Source: Planktothrix serta PCC 8927 (GTDB lineage: Bacteria; Cyanobacteriota; Cyanobacteriia; Cyanobacteriales; Microcoleaceae). From it: a DNA stretch of 62,168 bases. The notes under the pieces are model-generated. The model worked only from the letters and a program-made list of their open reading frames with translations. It had not been told where the DNA came from and did no database searches. The DNA lies in assembly GCF_900010725.2 (NCBI RefSeq), contig NZ_LR734879.1, positions 23,807-85,974 on the forward strand, given 5' to 3'. The position numbers and the translations under genes were made by a program. Positions 53,548 to 62,168 of the stretch are shown one piece after another. The first letter of the stretch is position 1. Every line of letters starts with the position of its first letter.

Positions 53548-56439
53548 GTGACAGAAGCCAAGTCCTATAAAGATACCGTCAACTTGCCCCAAACCAAATT
53601 TGATATGCGGGCAAATGCTGTGAAACGGGAACCGGAAATCCAAGAATTTTGGGCTGAACAGGAAATTTATCAACGCCTGTCAGAAAATAATCCCGGTGAA
53701 TTGTTTATTTTACATGATGGCCCTCCTTATGCGAATGGAGCGCTACATATTGGTCATGCTCTCAATAAAATTCTTAAAGATATTATTAATCGCTATCAAA
53801 TTTTACAAGGTCGTAAAGTTCGTTATGTTCCGGGGTGGGACTGTCATGGTTTACCCATTGAATTGAAAGTATTACAAAACATGAAAGCGGGGGAACGTGA
53901 ACAATTAACCCCCCTAACTTTGCGTTACAAAGCCAGAGATTTCGCCTTACAAACTGTTGAACAACAAAAAGCGGGTTTCAAACGTTATGGGGTTTGGGGC
54001 GACTGGGAACATCCCTATTTAACCTTAAAACCTGAATATGAAGCCGCCCAAATTGGCGTATTTGGAAAGATGGTTTTAGAGGGTTATATTTACCGAGGAC
54101 GTAAACCTGTTCACTGGAGTCCGAGTTCAAAAACCGCATTAGCAGAAGCCGAATTAGAATATCCTGAAGGTCACATTTCTCGCAGTTTATTTGCAGCTTT
54201 TAAACTGTTAACAGTGGCTGAACCCTTACGGGAATTATTCGCGCCATTTCTATCAGAATTAGGGGTAGCTATTTGGACAACAACTCCCTGGACAATTCCC
54301 GGTAATTTAGCCGTTGCGGTTAACCCGGCGTTAAATTATGCGGTTGTAGAAGTGGGGGAAAGTGAAAAACCTACGGCGTTTAAATATTTAATTGTAGCCG
54401 AAGATTTAGCCGAACAATTATCAACAACTTTGGGTTATCCCTTAACGATTAAAGCCACATTTAAAGGTAAGGATTTAGAACATTCTACCTATAAACATCC
54501 CCTATTTGAACGGGAAAGTCCGGTGGTAATTGGTGGGGATTATATTACCACAGAATCAGGTACGGGATTAGTTCATACCGCCCCCGGTCATGGTCAAGAA
54601 GACTATATTGTCGGTCAAAAATATGGTTTACCCATTTTATCCCCAGTGGATGATCAAGGAAACTTTACCTCTGAAGCTGGAAAGTTTGAAGGATTGAATG
54701 TTTTAGGAGAGGGAAATGGGGCTATTGTTGAGGCTTTAACAGAAGTGAATTCTTTGTTAAAAGAAGAACCTTATCAACATAAATATCCCTACGATTGGCG
54801 CACGAAAAAACCGACTATTTTTAGAGCCACAGAACAATGGTTTGCCTCCGTTGAAGGGTTCCGAGATGCAGCCTTAAAAGCGATTTCCGAGGTGCAATGG
54901 ATTCCCGCCCAAGGGGAAAATCGGATTACTTCTATGGTAGCAGATCGTAGTGATTGGTGTATTTCTCGACAACGCAGTTGGGGGGTTCCGATTCCGGTTT
55001 TTTATGATGAAGAAACCAACGAACCGCTATTAAATGAAAGCACGATTAATCACGTTCAAACTATTATTGCTGAAAAAGGTTCTGATGCGTGGTGGGAGTT
55101 ATCTGTTGCGGAATTATTACCAGAAGAATACCGCAATAATGGCAAGACTTACCGCAAGGGAACTGACACAATGGATGTGTGGTTTGATTCGGGTTCTTCT
55201 TGGGCTGCGGTGGCGAATCAACGCCCCGAATTACACTATCCGGCGGAGATGTATTTAGAAGGTTCTGATCAACATCGGGGCTGGTTTCAATCGAGTTTAT
55301 TAACCAGTGTGGCTAATTACGGTTACGCGCCTTATAAAACAGTATTAACTCATGGATTTGTCCTCGATGAAAAGGGGATGAAAATGAGTAAATCCTTGGG
55401 AAATGTGGTTGATCCTGCCATTGTCATTGAAGGGGGCAAAAATCAACAACAGGAACCCCCTTATGGGGCTGATATTCTGCGGTTGTGGGTGTCATCAGTC
55501 GATTATTCTTCGGATGTTCCTCTGGGTAAAAATATCCTCAAACAGATGGGAGATGTTTATCGGAAAATCAGAAATACTGCCCGATTTTTATTAGGGAATT
55601 TGCATGATTTTAATCCGATAAAAGATACTGTTAAATACGAAGAATTGCCGGATTTAGATCAATATATGTTACACCGGATCACGGAAGTTTTTACTGAGGT
55701 AACAGAAGCTTTTGAAAGTTATCAATTCTTCCGATTTTTCCAGGTGATTCAAAATTTCTGTGTCGTGGATTTGTCGAATTTCTATTTAGATATTGCCAAA
55801 GATCGCTTATATATTAGTGGAGTTGATGGATTTCGGCGGCGCAGTTGTCAAACGGTGTTAGCTGTAGCGTTAGAGAATTTAGCGAAAGCGATCGCACCTG
55901 TATTATGTCATACGGCGGAAGATATTTGGCAAAATATTCCCTATTCTACGCCTTATAATTCGGTATTTGAAGCGGGTTGGGTAACGTTAGAAAAATCTTG
56001 GGAAAAGCCAGAATTAGGGACGTTATGGCAACAGTTACGACAAATTAGAAGTGATGTTAATGTTGTCTTGGAAAAAGCCCGTCAGGATAAAATGATTGGT
56101 GCATCATTGGAAGCCAAAGTATTGTTATATGTGGCGGATGAAGATTTGCGTCAACAGATGCAAGAAATGAACCCTCAAACAACAGAATTAAAAGCAAATA
56201 ATGGGGTTGATGAATTGCGTTATCTGTTGATTTGTTCCCAAGTTGAATTATTAGACACTCCTGAACCTTTAAACGATTTACAATATAATCAACAGTTTGA
56301 AGATTTGGGAATTGGTGTTATCAAAGCTGATGGGGAAAAATGCGATCGCTGTTGGAATTATTCGGTTCATGTTGGAGAGTCAAAAGATGATCCTACAATT
56401 TGTGAACGTTGTGTTGAGGCGTTAGCAGGAACGTTTTAA
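53548..56439 (+). CDS. ileS: Isoleucyl-tRNA synthetase
   Basis: 963 residues from the GTG at 53548 (VTEAKSYKDTVNLPQTKFDMRANAVKREPEIQEFW). The open frame reaches back to 53485, next to a palindromic repeat, but that part is not family-like. Class I synthetase motifs are present: HIGH box GALHIGHALNK, editing domain (~190-400, with TTPWTIPGN and TAPGHGQEDY), KMSKS box KMSKSLGN, and a C-terminal zinc finger CDRCWNYSVHVG ... CERC. It charges tRNA-Ile. A hairpin terminator follows. Confidence 0.95.
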   Translation: MTEAKSYKDTVNLPQTKFDMRANAVKREPEIQEFWAEQEIYQRLSENNPGELFILHDGPPYANGALHIGHALNKILKDIINRYQILQGRKVRYVPGWDCHGLPIELKVLQNMKAGEREQLTPLTLRYKARDFALQTVEQQKAGFKRYGVWGDWEHPYLTLKPEYEAAQIGVFGKMVLEGYIYRGRKPVHWSPSSKTALAEAELEYPEGHISRSLFAAFKLLTVAEPLRELFAPFLSELGVAIWTTTPWTIPGNLAVAVNPALNYAVVEVGESEKPTAFKYLIVAEDLAEQLSTTLGYPLTIKATFKGKDLEHSTYKHPLFERESPVVIGGDYITTESGTGLVHTAPGHGQEDYIVGQKYGLPILSPVDDQGNFTSEAGKFEGLNVLGEGNGAIVEALTEVNSLLKEEPYQHKYPYDWRTKKPTIFRATEQWFASVEGFRDAALKAISEVQWIPAQGENRITSMVADRSDWCISRQRSWGVPIPVFYDEETNEPLLNESTINHVQTIIAEKGSDAWWELSVAELLPEEYRNNGKTYRKGTDTMDVWFDSGSSWAAVANQRPELHYPAEMYLEGSDQHRGWFQSSLLTSVANYGYAPYKTVLTHGFVLDEKGMKMSKSLGNVVDPAIVIEGGKNQQQEPPYGADILRLWVSSVDYSSDVPLGKNILKQMGDVYRKIRNTARFLLGNLHDFNPIKDTVKYEELPDLDQYMLHRITEVFTEVTEAFESYQFFRFFQVIQNFCVVDLSNFYLDIAKDRLYISGVDGFRRRSCQTVLAVALENLAKAIAPVLCHTAEDIWQNIPYSTPYNSVFEAGWVTLEKSWEKPELGTLWQQLRQIRSDVNVVLEKARQDKMIGASLEAKVLLYVADEDLRQQMQEMNPQTTELKANNGVDELRYLLICSQVELLDTPEPLNDLQYNQQFEDLGIGVIKADGEKCDRCWNYSVHVGESKDDPTICERCVEALAGTF

Positions 56440-56452
56440 ATCCTTATCAAGA

Positions 56453-56493
56453 AGGTAGGGATAAGGTGAGATTATATCTTCCTATCCCTACCT
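56453..56493 (+). terminator. Hairpin after ileS
   Basis: AGGTAGGGATA (56453-56463) and TATCCCTACCT (56483-56493) are perfect inverted repeats 14 bp after the ileS stop, with a T-rich stretch after the second arm. It sits just before the toxin gene starting at 56504, so it may separate the two units. Confidence 0.65.
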
Positions 56494-56503
56494 ATATTGT
56501 TGT

Positions 56504-56803
56504 ATGTATGATATCGAATTTGCTGAATCTGTTCGACAACACCTGAGAAGCCTCTCACCCAGAGAAATTGCTATCATAATAGATGCCATTGAGGAGCAAC
56601 TTGTCTATGATCCTTTGACTCAAACTCGCAATCGCAAACCGTTACGCCCTAATCCTATAGCACCTTGGGAACTCCGTATAGGTTCTTTACGGGTTTTTTA
56701 TGATGTTATTGTTGATGAATCCAATGTTGTGCGAATTTTAGCAGTTGGTAAAAAGCAAGGAAATCGACTATTTATTGGTGGTCAAGAGGTAAAACTTAAA
56801 TGA
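56504..56803 (+). CDS. RelE-like toxin
   Basis: 99 residues. The sequence YDIEFAESVRQHLRSLSPREIAIIIDAIEEQLVYDPLTQTRNRKPLRPN followed by WELRIGSLRVFYDV is the RelE/ParE-type ribonuclease pattern: a basic helix pair, then the W-E-L-R-x-G-x-x-R-V-x-Y-D strand. The antitoxin gene overlaps its end by 4 bp (ATGA). The order toxin-first is less common but known for such Phd-type pairs. Confidence 0.82.
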   Translation: MYDIEFAESVRQHLRSLSPREIAIIIDAIEEQLVYDPLTQTRNRKPLRPNPIAPWELRIGSLRVFYDVIVDESNVVRILAVGKKQGNRLFIGGQEVKLK

Positions 56804-57054
56804 AAACGATTGAACTTTCAACAGCATCTCAATCTCTATCAGCTTATGCTGAAGAATTTAGTCAGGAAACCATTGTTTTAACAGTTAATGGAAAAGCAGT
56901 TGCAGCCGTTGTTTCTTTAGAAGGAGTTGATCCTGAATCTTTAGTATTAAGTACGAATCAAGAATTTTTAGAAATTATCCAAAAGTCAAGACATGAGTTT
57001 AAATCGAAAAAAACCCTATCACTTGAAGACATTAAAAAAGAATTTATTCACTAG
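56800..57054 (+). CDS. Phd/YefM-type antitoxin
   Basis: 84 residues. MKTIELSTASQSLSAYAEEFSQETIVLTVNGKAVAAVVSLEGVDPESL is a Phd/YefM-like N-terminal DNA-binding fold (compare the usual L-S-x-x-x-L-x-x-Y ... I-x-x-x-G-x-P-x-A). A charged tail (SKKTLSLEDIKKEFIH) would wrap the toxin. It overlaps the toxin gene by 4 bp. Expected to repress the pair. Confidence 0.8.
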   Translation: MKTIELSTASQSLSAYAEEFSQETIVLTVNGKAVAAVVSLEGVDPESLVLSTNQEFLEIIQKSRHEFKSKKTLSLEDIKKEFIH

Positions 57055-57179
57055 GGAGGGAAATTGATGTTGTGAAAGCCGAACTAGAAATCCAGTTTCT
57101 TTGAGAAACCAGGTTTCTAACCGCTCCTATCCAATTAGATTGGTTAAATAAAGATTAATTGATTTAAACCTTTGAAACC

Positions 57180-57299
57180 ATGAAATCTATTAAAATTATT
57201 GTTGAAAAACATTCTGATGGTTATATTGCTTATCCTTTAACATTCAGGGATGAATGGGAAAAAGTAGTAAGCCCTTCAGGGCTTTCTTTCCTAGGCTGA
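57180..57299 (+). pseudogene. Truncated HicB-like antitoxin gene
   Basis: The ATG at 57180 opens MKSIKIIVEKHSDGYIAYPL, the standard beginning of short HicB-type antitoxins. After about 28 codons the frame runs into a GTAGTAAGCCCTTCAGGGCT palindrome (about 57264-57283) and ends at 57299 after repeat-encoded residues. The rest of the HicB fold is missing, so the gene was probably broken at or by the repeat. Confidence 0.6.
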
Positions 57300-57341
57300 T
57301 CAGCAAAACCCACACCCATTAATAAAAATTGAGATAATTTA

Positions 57342-57402
57342 AGAGGGCGGGTTTAGGGAGATTGGTATTGAGAATTATAAAATTTGGGAGAACCCGCCCC
57401 TA
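57342..57402. repeat. ~60-bp GGGCGGGTTT / AACCCGCCCCTAC element
   Basis: Begins GGGCGGGTTTAGGGAGAT and ends GAACCCGCCCCTAC, matching the units at 16105-16166, 19253-19313, 19391-19450, 32233-32300 and 32355-32412. The ends are inverted repeats and the interior is variable. The 57055-57555 space otherwise holds only the HicB fragment and the BON gene promoter area. Confidence 0.75.
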
Positions 57403-57555
57403 CAGGTTTTAATCACAAATCATTTAGACTTGCTATATTTCTTTAAGCATATTTTGATTTTACCCATTATTTCTATCAAGAGATAGAGGTAATAGTAGAC
57501 TGATATTTTTATATTAGAAGGAGATAAAACAAGATAAAAAAATAGGAGAATAACA

Positions 57556-57924
57556 ATGGGTTGGTTAAGCCGATTATTTGGCCGTAATGAAGAAGAAAAA
57601 GCCAAAACCTCTCAGAATGTGGAAGCAAAGGAAAATGTTCAAGCTGCTGCTCCCGCAACAACAGCAACCGCTACAGTTTCCCCTGAACGTATGGGTTTAG
57701 ATGGCAAATATGATCAAAGTGGTTTAGCGAAACGGGTTGCTTATGCGTTTGATCAAGATTCCGAATTAGATGATCTTGAAACGGTTTGGGTGGCTCAAAC
57801 TGATAGCACTGTTGTTTTAAAAGGGAAGGTTCCCAGTCAACAACTGTTGAGTAGAATGGTTACAGTTGCTAAAGGCGTTAATGGAGCCACTTCAGTGGAC
57901 ACTAGCCAATTAACAATCGGTTAG
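57556..57924 (+). CDS. BON-domain protein
   Basis: 122 residues with AGGAGAATAAC before the ATG. The N-terminus MGWLSRLFGRNEEEK is amphipathic, followed by a low-complexity Ala/Thr linker (~26-42). A BON domain (~55-122) has VAYAFDQDSELDDLETVWVAQTDSTVVLKGKVPSQQLLSRMVTVAKGVNGATSVDTSQL, the strand-helix pattern ending V-x-x-x-x-L. BON domains bind membranes or other proteins, and cyanobacterial versions are often stress-linked. A strong terminator follows. Confidence 0.8.
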   Translation: MGWLSRLFGRNEEEKAKTSQNVEAKENVQAAAPATTATATVSPERMGLDGKYDQSGLAKRVAYAFDQDSELDDLETVWVAQTDSTVVLKGKVPSQQLLSRMVTVAKGVNGATSVDTSQLTIG

Positions 57925-57944
57925 TTATTAATTTAGAATAAAAA

Positions 57945-57987
57945 AACGACACTGTTGAGCAACTATCTCAATGGTGTTGTTTTAATT
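57945..57987 (+). terminator. Rho-independent terminator of the BON gene
   Basis: AACGACACTGTTGAG (57945-57959) pairs over all 15 positions (three of them G-U in RNA) with CTCAATGGTGTTGTT (57967-57981). A T-rich run follows. It lies 20 bp after the stop. Confidence 0.85.
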
Positions 57988-58146
57988 TTAAATAAAATAA
58001 TAATAATAATCTTATTTAGGGAATTTTTACTGTCCTATCTCAACATCATCTCAAAGTCAATAAAAATTAAAATCAGCTATCCCAAAAAGGGAACAAATGA
58101 GGGTATTATAGAAGCTATCACAACTGAATGATGAGTTTAAAAAGAC

Positions 58147-58353
58147 ATGACTGAACCTAAAACTGAAAAGTTAACTCGTGCTTTAAATCAATTAATTGAG
58201 GAACATGGAATTAGGAGTGTTGTCCACTCTTTAGCCGATCATTGTTTTAATGAAGCTAAATTTCTCCGTCAAGATCGCAGTACAGATCTAGCTCAAAATT
58301 GGCAAGAGATTGGGGACGGACTTAAACAGATTATTAATCAGTGGGAGTCCTAA
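58147..58353 (+). CDS. Small conserved protein of unknown function
   Basis: 68 residues: MTEPKTEKLTRALNQLIEEHGIRSVVHSLADHCFNEAKFLRQD followed by AQNWQEIGDGLKQIINQW. Fully helical and soluble. The L-x-x-L-I-x-E-H-G-x-x-x-V-V-x-x-L-A pattern looks like a conserved cyanobacterial small protein, but I do not know the family. It stands alone between the BON gene and the convergent deiminase-like gene. Confidence 0.65.
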   Translation: MTEPKTEKLTRALNQLIEEHGIRSVVHSLADHCFNEAKFLRQDRSTDLAQNWQEIGDGLKQIINQWES

Positions 58354-58503
58354 ATGGGGAGAGATTAAACACGGTTAGAGATAAAGATTTTAAATATATC
58401 AATGGGTGGTTTTTCTAAATCTACCCATTATTTTAGATTAAATTCTAATTAATCTAATATTAAAAGAAGAATACTAATCTAAATATTTTAATCTATCATA
58501 AAC

Positions 58504-60762
58504 CTATTGTTGGAGAGGTAAATCTTGCCAGAAGGGTTGTTCATTTCCTAGACGAGTGGTATTTGTGGCACTGTAAATATTACCTTGTAATTCTTGATAG
58601 TAATCATCCTCTAGGAAATTAACATTAATTTCCGCAACAGCAACCCGGCGTTTAAAGTCTTCTTGGGTATAGTCTCGGCCATCAATTAACGGCCCTTTGG
58701 GATTAGAAACTAATAATTCTCCATTGACATAAACACAATTAATTAAATTCGGCCACCAAGCATAACCACTATAACTAAATATTGCTGGAATTTCAATGAT
58801 TTGATCATTTCTGAGATTGAATTCTTTTTTCAGTTGATTAATTAAGGGGTCAATTTTTTCCTTTTGTAAATTTTGATTATGTTGGAGCAATAATTGATTA
58901 TTCAACGCGGCTCTGACGGTGGTTTGAGTGCTTAATCCTCGATTAATAGCTGCCCCTTCATAACCTTGTTTTTCGAGTTCTTTTAATAGTTTAATTCCTT
59001 CCCCTGGACTGGCAATTAACATTAATGGCTCACCGGAAGCAGTAGAAATAAAATTAATAATTTCATCGACATGACGCATCATCAACCAAGAGGTATCAAT
59101 AGCAACAGGATCACCTTGAATTTTTTGCGCTTTTAAAAACTCAACAACTTCAGGATTTAGACTCACATTGTCGGCTGTGCCATAATAAATTCTTCCTAAT
59201 GGATAATCGGGTAAAGCCGGAGTTACGGCTAAATTATTATACCAATCTGCCCATTGATTAAACACATCTAATTGCCGGGGTTTACTAACTTCAAACCAGC
59301 CGAAATTTTGATTCATTAAAGATTGAGCATAATTATCACTTTCTGTGCTACGGTTTCCTTTTAAAACAACGGGATATTCCTGTAAACCTTCAGCATTCGG
59401 AAATTGAACATAACCAATTTCTTGAGTTCCTTTCATCCATAAGGTTGCTCCTGGTGTCACTTTAACATTGGCTCCGGTGGTTTCAACTATTGTTTTTACC
59501 TCTTGAACAATGGTTTGATTATCACCGCGATCGCTAATATGAACTTCAGAAACGGGTGCAGTATTAGGAGACATAATCCAAGGCGCAACTCCCATTGAAA
59601 TCGTATCCGTTGCGATGATAATTCCTTGTTTGCGGGCGATGGCTTTTAAACTAATTAAACCCGACCAATTTTGATTAGCAAATTGTTTAGCTTCTACCCC
59701 TAAAATAATATCTGAACTAAATTCTAAAGGCGTTGTACCGGATAAATCAATCGGTTTCCATCCCGTTGAGGTTTTCTGGAATATATTAATATAAGATCTA
59801 GCCGTTTCATCAACACTCATTAATAATTCTGAACCCTTATAATCTTGAGATACTTTAAAATGAACCAGGGCTAAATCCTTTTCATCTTCAGCCCCATTAA
59901 CCCCTTTTTCTCGCCAGTCGGGTAAGCCATTAAGATCATCATCATCATTATTAAATAAAACTAACGGCCCTACTGATAAAGACCATTGTTCTGGGCGTTG
60001 TTCATCGGCTTCATTAACAATACCATCTCGGTTCGTATCTCCATAGAGTTGAAACCCTGGAAATTGAGGATTAGCGAGGGAAACTGGGGAGAGCGTTTGC
60101 GGTTTTTCCGGTTGTTGTTTTTGGGATTGTTGTGCTAACGCTCGTTGATAAGTTGCGATCGCTAAATACCCTTGATATTCTACAATTTTATCAATGGCTT
60201 TAGAACTCAAAAAAGACTCTCTGGGAATTTTTCTGAGGGTATCAATAGCTTGTAACCATAATTGTTGGGCGGTTTCCCAATCTTCAATGGTATTGGTTTC
60301 AGGTTGTTTGCCAAAAGTTGCAGCTTCAGTGGCGATTTTAATTGCTTGATTCCAACTTTCTAGGGTTTTTTCTTCAAATTTAATTTGGGTTTCTACTTGA
60401 CGGTTCGCTTTAACTAAGGTTTCATATTGTTTGAGTTGGAGTTGATATTCCCACGCTTCTAAATTACGATTAATATCGGGAGGATTAGAGACTTTCTTTA
60501 ATTCCGCTTGGATGAGATCGCGCAATTGATATAATTCAGCTAAGGATTTAGGTGTTATTTCGATGGTTTCTAAGTTAGGGTTTCTGCGAGTATTCGTTTC
60601 AAATCCTTGCAGTTGTAGTCCTGAGTCGTTAATGCGATACTCCAAATTCAGATCCGTCGGTGCGGACTGAGCTAAGGTTGAAGGGGCGGGTACTAGGATA
60701 ATTCCAACGACTACACCCAAAGCGTTAATTAAAGCAACAGCAATGTAGCGCATCCAGTTCAT
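58504..60762 (-). CDS. Peptidylarginine deiminase homologue lacking key catalytic residues
   Basis: 752 residues. A signal peptide (to ~LAQS, residue 32) precedes a helical region (~60-215), then a PAD middle domain with the calcium loop DTNRDGIVNEADE, and a PAD catalytic domain (~395-752). The last is recognised by APWIMSPNTAP, QEIGYVQFP, YPLGRIYYG, SWLMMRHVDEIINF and GPLIDGRD. His564 and Asp566 match human PAD4 His471/Asp473. The PAD4 Asp350 position (WMQDE) reads WMKGT (Gly445), and the Cys645 position (EVHCGTN) reads NIYSATN (Ser731). Citrulline formation is therefore not expected. Neighbour on the same strand is the RTX protein gene. Cyanobacterial PADs are known and some are active. Confidence 0.85.
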   Translation of the reverse strand: MNWMRYIAVALINALGVVVGIILVPAPSTLAQSAPTDLNLEYRINDSGLQLQGFETNTRRNPNLETIEITPKSLAELYQLRDLIQAELKKVSNPPDINRNLEAWEYQLQLKQYETLVKANRQVETQIKFEEKTLESWNQAIKIATEAATFGKQPETNTIEDWETAQQLWLQAIDTLRKIPRESFLSSKAIDKIVEYQGYLAIATYQRALAQQSQKQQPEKPQTLSPVSLANPQFPGFQLYGDTNRDGIVNEADEQRPEQWSLSVGPLVLFNNDDDDLNGLPDWREKGVNGAEDEKDLALVHFKVSQDYKGSELLMSVDETARSYINIFQKTSTGWKPIDLSGTTPLEFSSDIILGVEAKQFANQNWSGLISLKAIARKQGIIIATDTISMGVAPWIMSPNTAPVSEVHISDRGDNQTIVQEVKTIVETTGANVKVTPGATLWMKGTQEIGYVQFPNAEGLQEYPVVLKGNRSTESDNYAQSLMNQNFGWFEVSKPRQLDVFNQWADWYNNLAVTPALPDYPLGRIYYGTADNVSLNPEVVEFLKAQKIQGDPVAIDTSWLMMRHVDEIINFISTASGEPLMLIASPGEGIKLLKELEKQGYEGAAINRGLSTQTTVRAALNNQLLLQHNQNLQKEKIDPLINQLKKEFNLRNDQIIEIPAIFSYSGYAWWPNLINCVYVNGELLVSNPKGPLIDGRDYTQEDFKRRVAVAEINVNFLEDDYYQELQGNIYSATNTTRLGNEQPFWQDLPLQQ

Positions 60763-60902
60763 CTTTCTTCCTCAGATATCCTGATTGATTGTACCTGAAA
60801 TTGACGTCACTGTTGATCGGGACGGGAGAAAAAGATTTAGGGAGTTGGTGCGTGCGCGGAGCTTACGCACCCTACAAGTTTAGAAGAAGTTGGGTTTTGT
60901 TT

Positions 60903-61922
60903 CTATCCAATTCCCAACAATTCATCACTAATATTAACAATATTAATACTATTTTTAACAATATTAACATCGGTAGTATTAGCAACGACTCCGAAAATAT
61001 TTCCTGTTGTGGTTTGACGAATAATAATCCCTTGGGAGGCTCCAGTGGCGAGTTGTAAATTAGCCGTTTGATCAAAGGTTTCTAAGGTGAGTTGTTCAGA
61101 AGTTAAACTGGCAATAATAATAATTTTATCTCCTTCTGTGGGTTTAAAATCGGTAATCAAATCGGCTTCAGTGGCGTTTAGAGGAACTTCTGAGGGATTT
61201 GCACCTAAAATAAAGGAATCCGCATCAGCACCTCCAGTGAGGATATCAAACTCTAAATCTCCGATTAAAATATCCCGCCCCGCGCTCCCTTCTAAAATAT
61301 CTTTTCCTTTCCCTCCTCTTAATAGGTCTTCGCCATCTCCTCCGATTAAGAAATCATCGTCACGGTTGCCATTAATAATATCGTTTCCAGTATCGCCATT
61401 AAGGGTATCATTTCCCTGACCTCCCCGAATTAAATCTATCCCTTCTGCACCGGATAATTGATCATTTCCGGTATTACCATTCATGACATCGGTTTGATGA
61501 GAACCCACTAAAATATCATCACCCGCTAAAGCCAGAATTCCTCCTGGATATTCTACCGTCCATTCGGGTAAAATTACGCCTGTGGGTAGTTGTGGAAAAT
61601 TGAAATTGTTGGCAGGTGCTAAGATATCAATATCATCGGTTAATATAAATAATTGTGAGGATTGTCCTGACAACTGGGTCAAAGTTTTATAACTACTTAA
61701 ACTATTAATATCGCTGAGAATTTGACTGGGTTTAACCTCCAAAGTTGGGGCTGTATTCAGGGTGATTTGGGGGTTTTGTTCTAATAATTTCTGCACCCAA
61801 GGTTCTGCAATGGGGAGAATTGTGTTAAATAGGGGTTCATATTGGGGAAAAAATGTGAAAACGACGGGTTCAGCAATTGGCCAAATAACATCGCTAACAA
61901 AGTTAATAATTTGGTTAAACAT
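60903..61922 (-). CDS. RTX (hemolysin-type calcium-binding repeat) protein
   Basis: 339 residues. The N-terminal ~140 residues are specific to this protein: IWPIAEPVVFTFFPQYEPLFNTILPIAEPW contains a repeated I-A-E-P segment. Residues ~145-235 hold glycine/aspartate nonapeptides (GGQGNDTLNGDTGNDIINGN type), which bind calcium in a beta-roll. A C-terminal domain typical of secreted RTX proteins follows (DSFILGANPSEVPLNATEADLITDFKPTEGDKIII). No N-terminal signal peptide, so type I secretion is likely; the exporter is not in the window. Located upstream of the deiminase-like gene in the same direction. Confidence 0.82.
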   Translation of the reverse strand: MFNQIINFVSDVIWPIAEPVVFTFFPQYEPLFNTILPIAEPWVQKLLEQNPQITLNTAPTLEVKPSQILSDINSLSSYKTLTQLSGQSSQLFILTDDIDILAPANNFNFPQLPTGVILPEWTVEYPGGILALAGDDILVGSHQTDVMNGNTGNDQLSGAEGIDLIRGGQGNDTLNGDTGNDIINGNRDDDFLIGGDGEDLLRGGKGKDILEGSAGRDILIGDLEFDILTGGADADSFILGANPSEVPLNATEADLITDFKPTEGDKIIIIASLTSEQLTLETFDQTANLQLATGASQGIIIRQTTTGNIFGVVANTTDVNIVKNSINIVNISDELLGIG

Positions 61923-62168
61923 AGCTGGGAAATTTTAGGTGCAAATCATTCGTTATTCTTTTTGATTTTGCACTTTGATTTCCGAGAATTCAGGATGATT
62001 TTTTTAAGATAAATTAAAGATTTGTATTCTAATATGAAATCTAGTTATTAACGCTACAGATGATCCCCCCTAACCCCCCTTAACAAGCAGGGCGTTTTCA
62101 AAGTCGGGTGTAAAAAAGAAAATAAAAGTGATCTTTTATTGATAAAATCAAAAAGAGATCACTATTTT
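61923..62168. repeat. End region with CCCCCTAACCC repeat and a hairpin
   Basis: GATCCCCCCTAACCCC with the AACAAGCAGGGCGTTTTC tail lies at about 62060-62095, the same type as near 19180 and 19500. A hairpin AGTGATCTTTT ... AAAAAGAGATCACT followed by ATTTT closes the window (about 62128-62168) and could end a transcript from the left or right. No gene is seen. Confidence 0.55.

Noticed and set aside
1-62168. tRNA or rRNA genes
   Set aside because: I found no cloverleaf-like or ribosomal sequence by reading; a tRNAscan run would settle it.

Overview
The window is chromosomal DNA of a filamentous cyanobacterium, most like the Planktothrix/Oscillatoria group. The evidence is the AT-rich coding style, many HIP1 octamers (GCGATCGC), an NtcA-type promoter in front of a urea ABC transporter operon, the photosystem II subunit gene psb30, cyanobacteria-specific families (DUF4346, UPF0014/Fet, a lipid-A-disaccharide-synthase-related protein) and very dense small palindromic repeats. 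No rRNA, tRNA, CRISPR array or intact transposase gene was recognised. The genus is an inference.

Layout. 1-6800 is an accessory, defence-type island: an Uma2-like protein, three toxin-antitoxin pairs (BrnT/BrnA, RelE-type, PIN-type), an aspartyl-protease pair and a large STAND/NLR-like ATPase with two NTPase cores, with a 120-bp duplicated fragment flanking two of the pairs. 7075-9865 holds an LpxB-related protein, a REC-GGDEF regulator and a small secreted protein. 10358-15930 is the nitrogen-regulated urea transporter urtABCDE. 16284-18969 holds an orphan DUF433 antitoxin, the fetAB-type exporter and a small conserved protein. 19658-26532 is the most interesting block: four co-directional genes for a vWA membrane protein, a 1062-residue FtsZ/tubulin-like protein, a MotA/TolQ/ExbB-like channel with a long coiled tail and an OmpA/MotB-like partner. 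It matches a bioinformatically predicted vWA-FtsZ-like-OmpA membrane system, here joined to a Zorya-like motor pair.

27543-37366 is a carbon-metabolism neighbourhood: a divergent glycogen phosphorylase homologue, transaldolase with C-terminal EF hands, phosphoketolase, a histidine phosphatase and acetate kinase. Phosphoketolase plus acetate kinase would convert sugar phosphates to acetate with ATP gain. 38908-45158 is the class I ribonucleotide reductase operon, with a tandem NrdR-box pair in front of nrdA. Its nrdB is split by a 2.4-kb group II intron carrying a reverse transcriptase and by a 301-nt ORF-less group I intron; removing both restores a 365-codon reading frame.

45388-53381 holds a two-gene membrane/secreted operon of unknown function, a TPR-trypsin-like protease, repeat arrays, a DUF4346 protein, psb30, an IS200/IS605-type remnant, another Uma2 protein and an orphan HicB. 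53548-61922 holds ileS, a RelE/Phd-type pair, a truncated HicB, a BON-domain protein, a peptidylarginine-deiminase homologue that has lost key catalytic residues, and an RTX-repeat protein.

Several families of short palindromic repeats occupy most intergenic spaces. One is a 91-bp unit with GTAG-headed hairpins at both ends (REP/BIME-like). One is a ~157-bp unit with four hairpins in fixed order and GTGTCAAC-type terminal inverted repeats. One is a ~60-bp GTAGGGGCGGGTT unit. One copy of the third sits inside a copy of the second, which suggests mobility.
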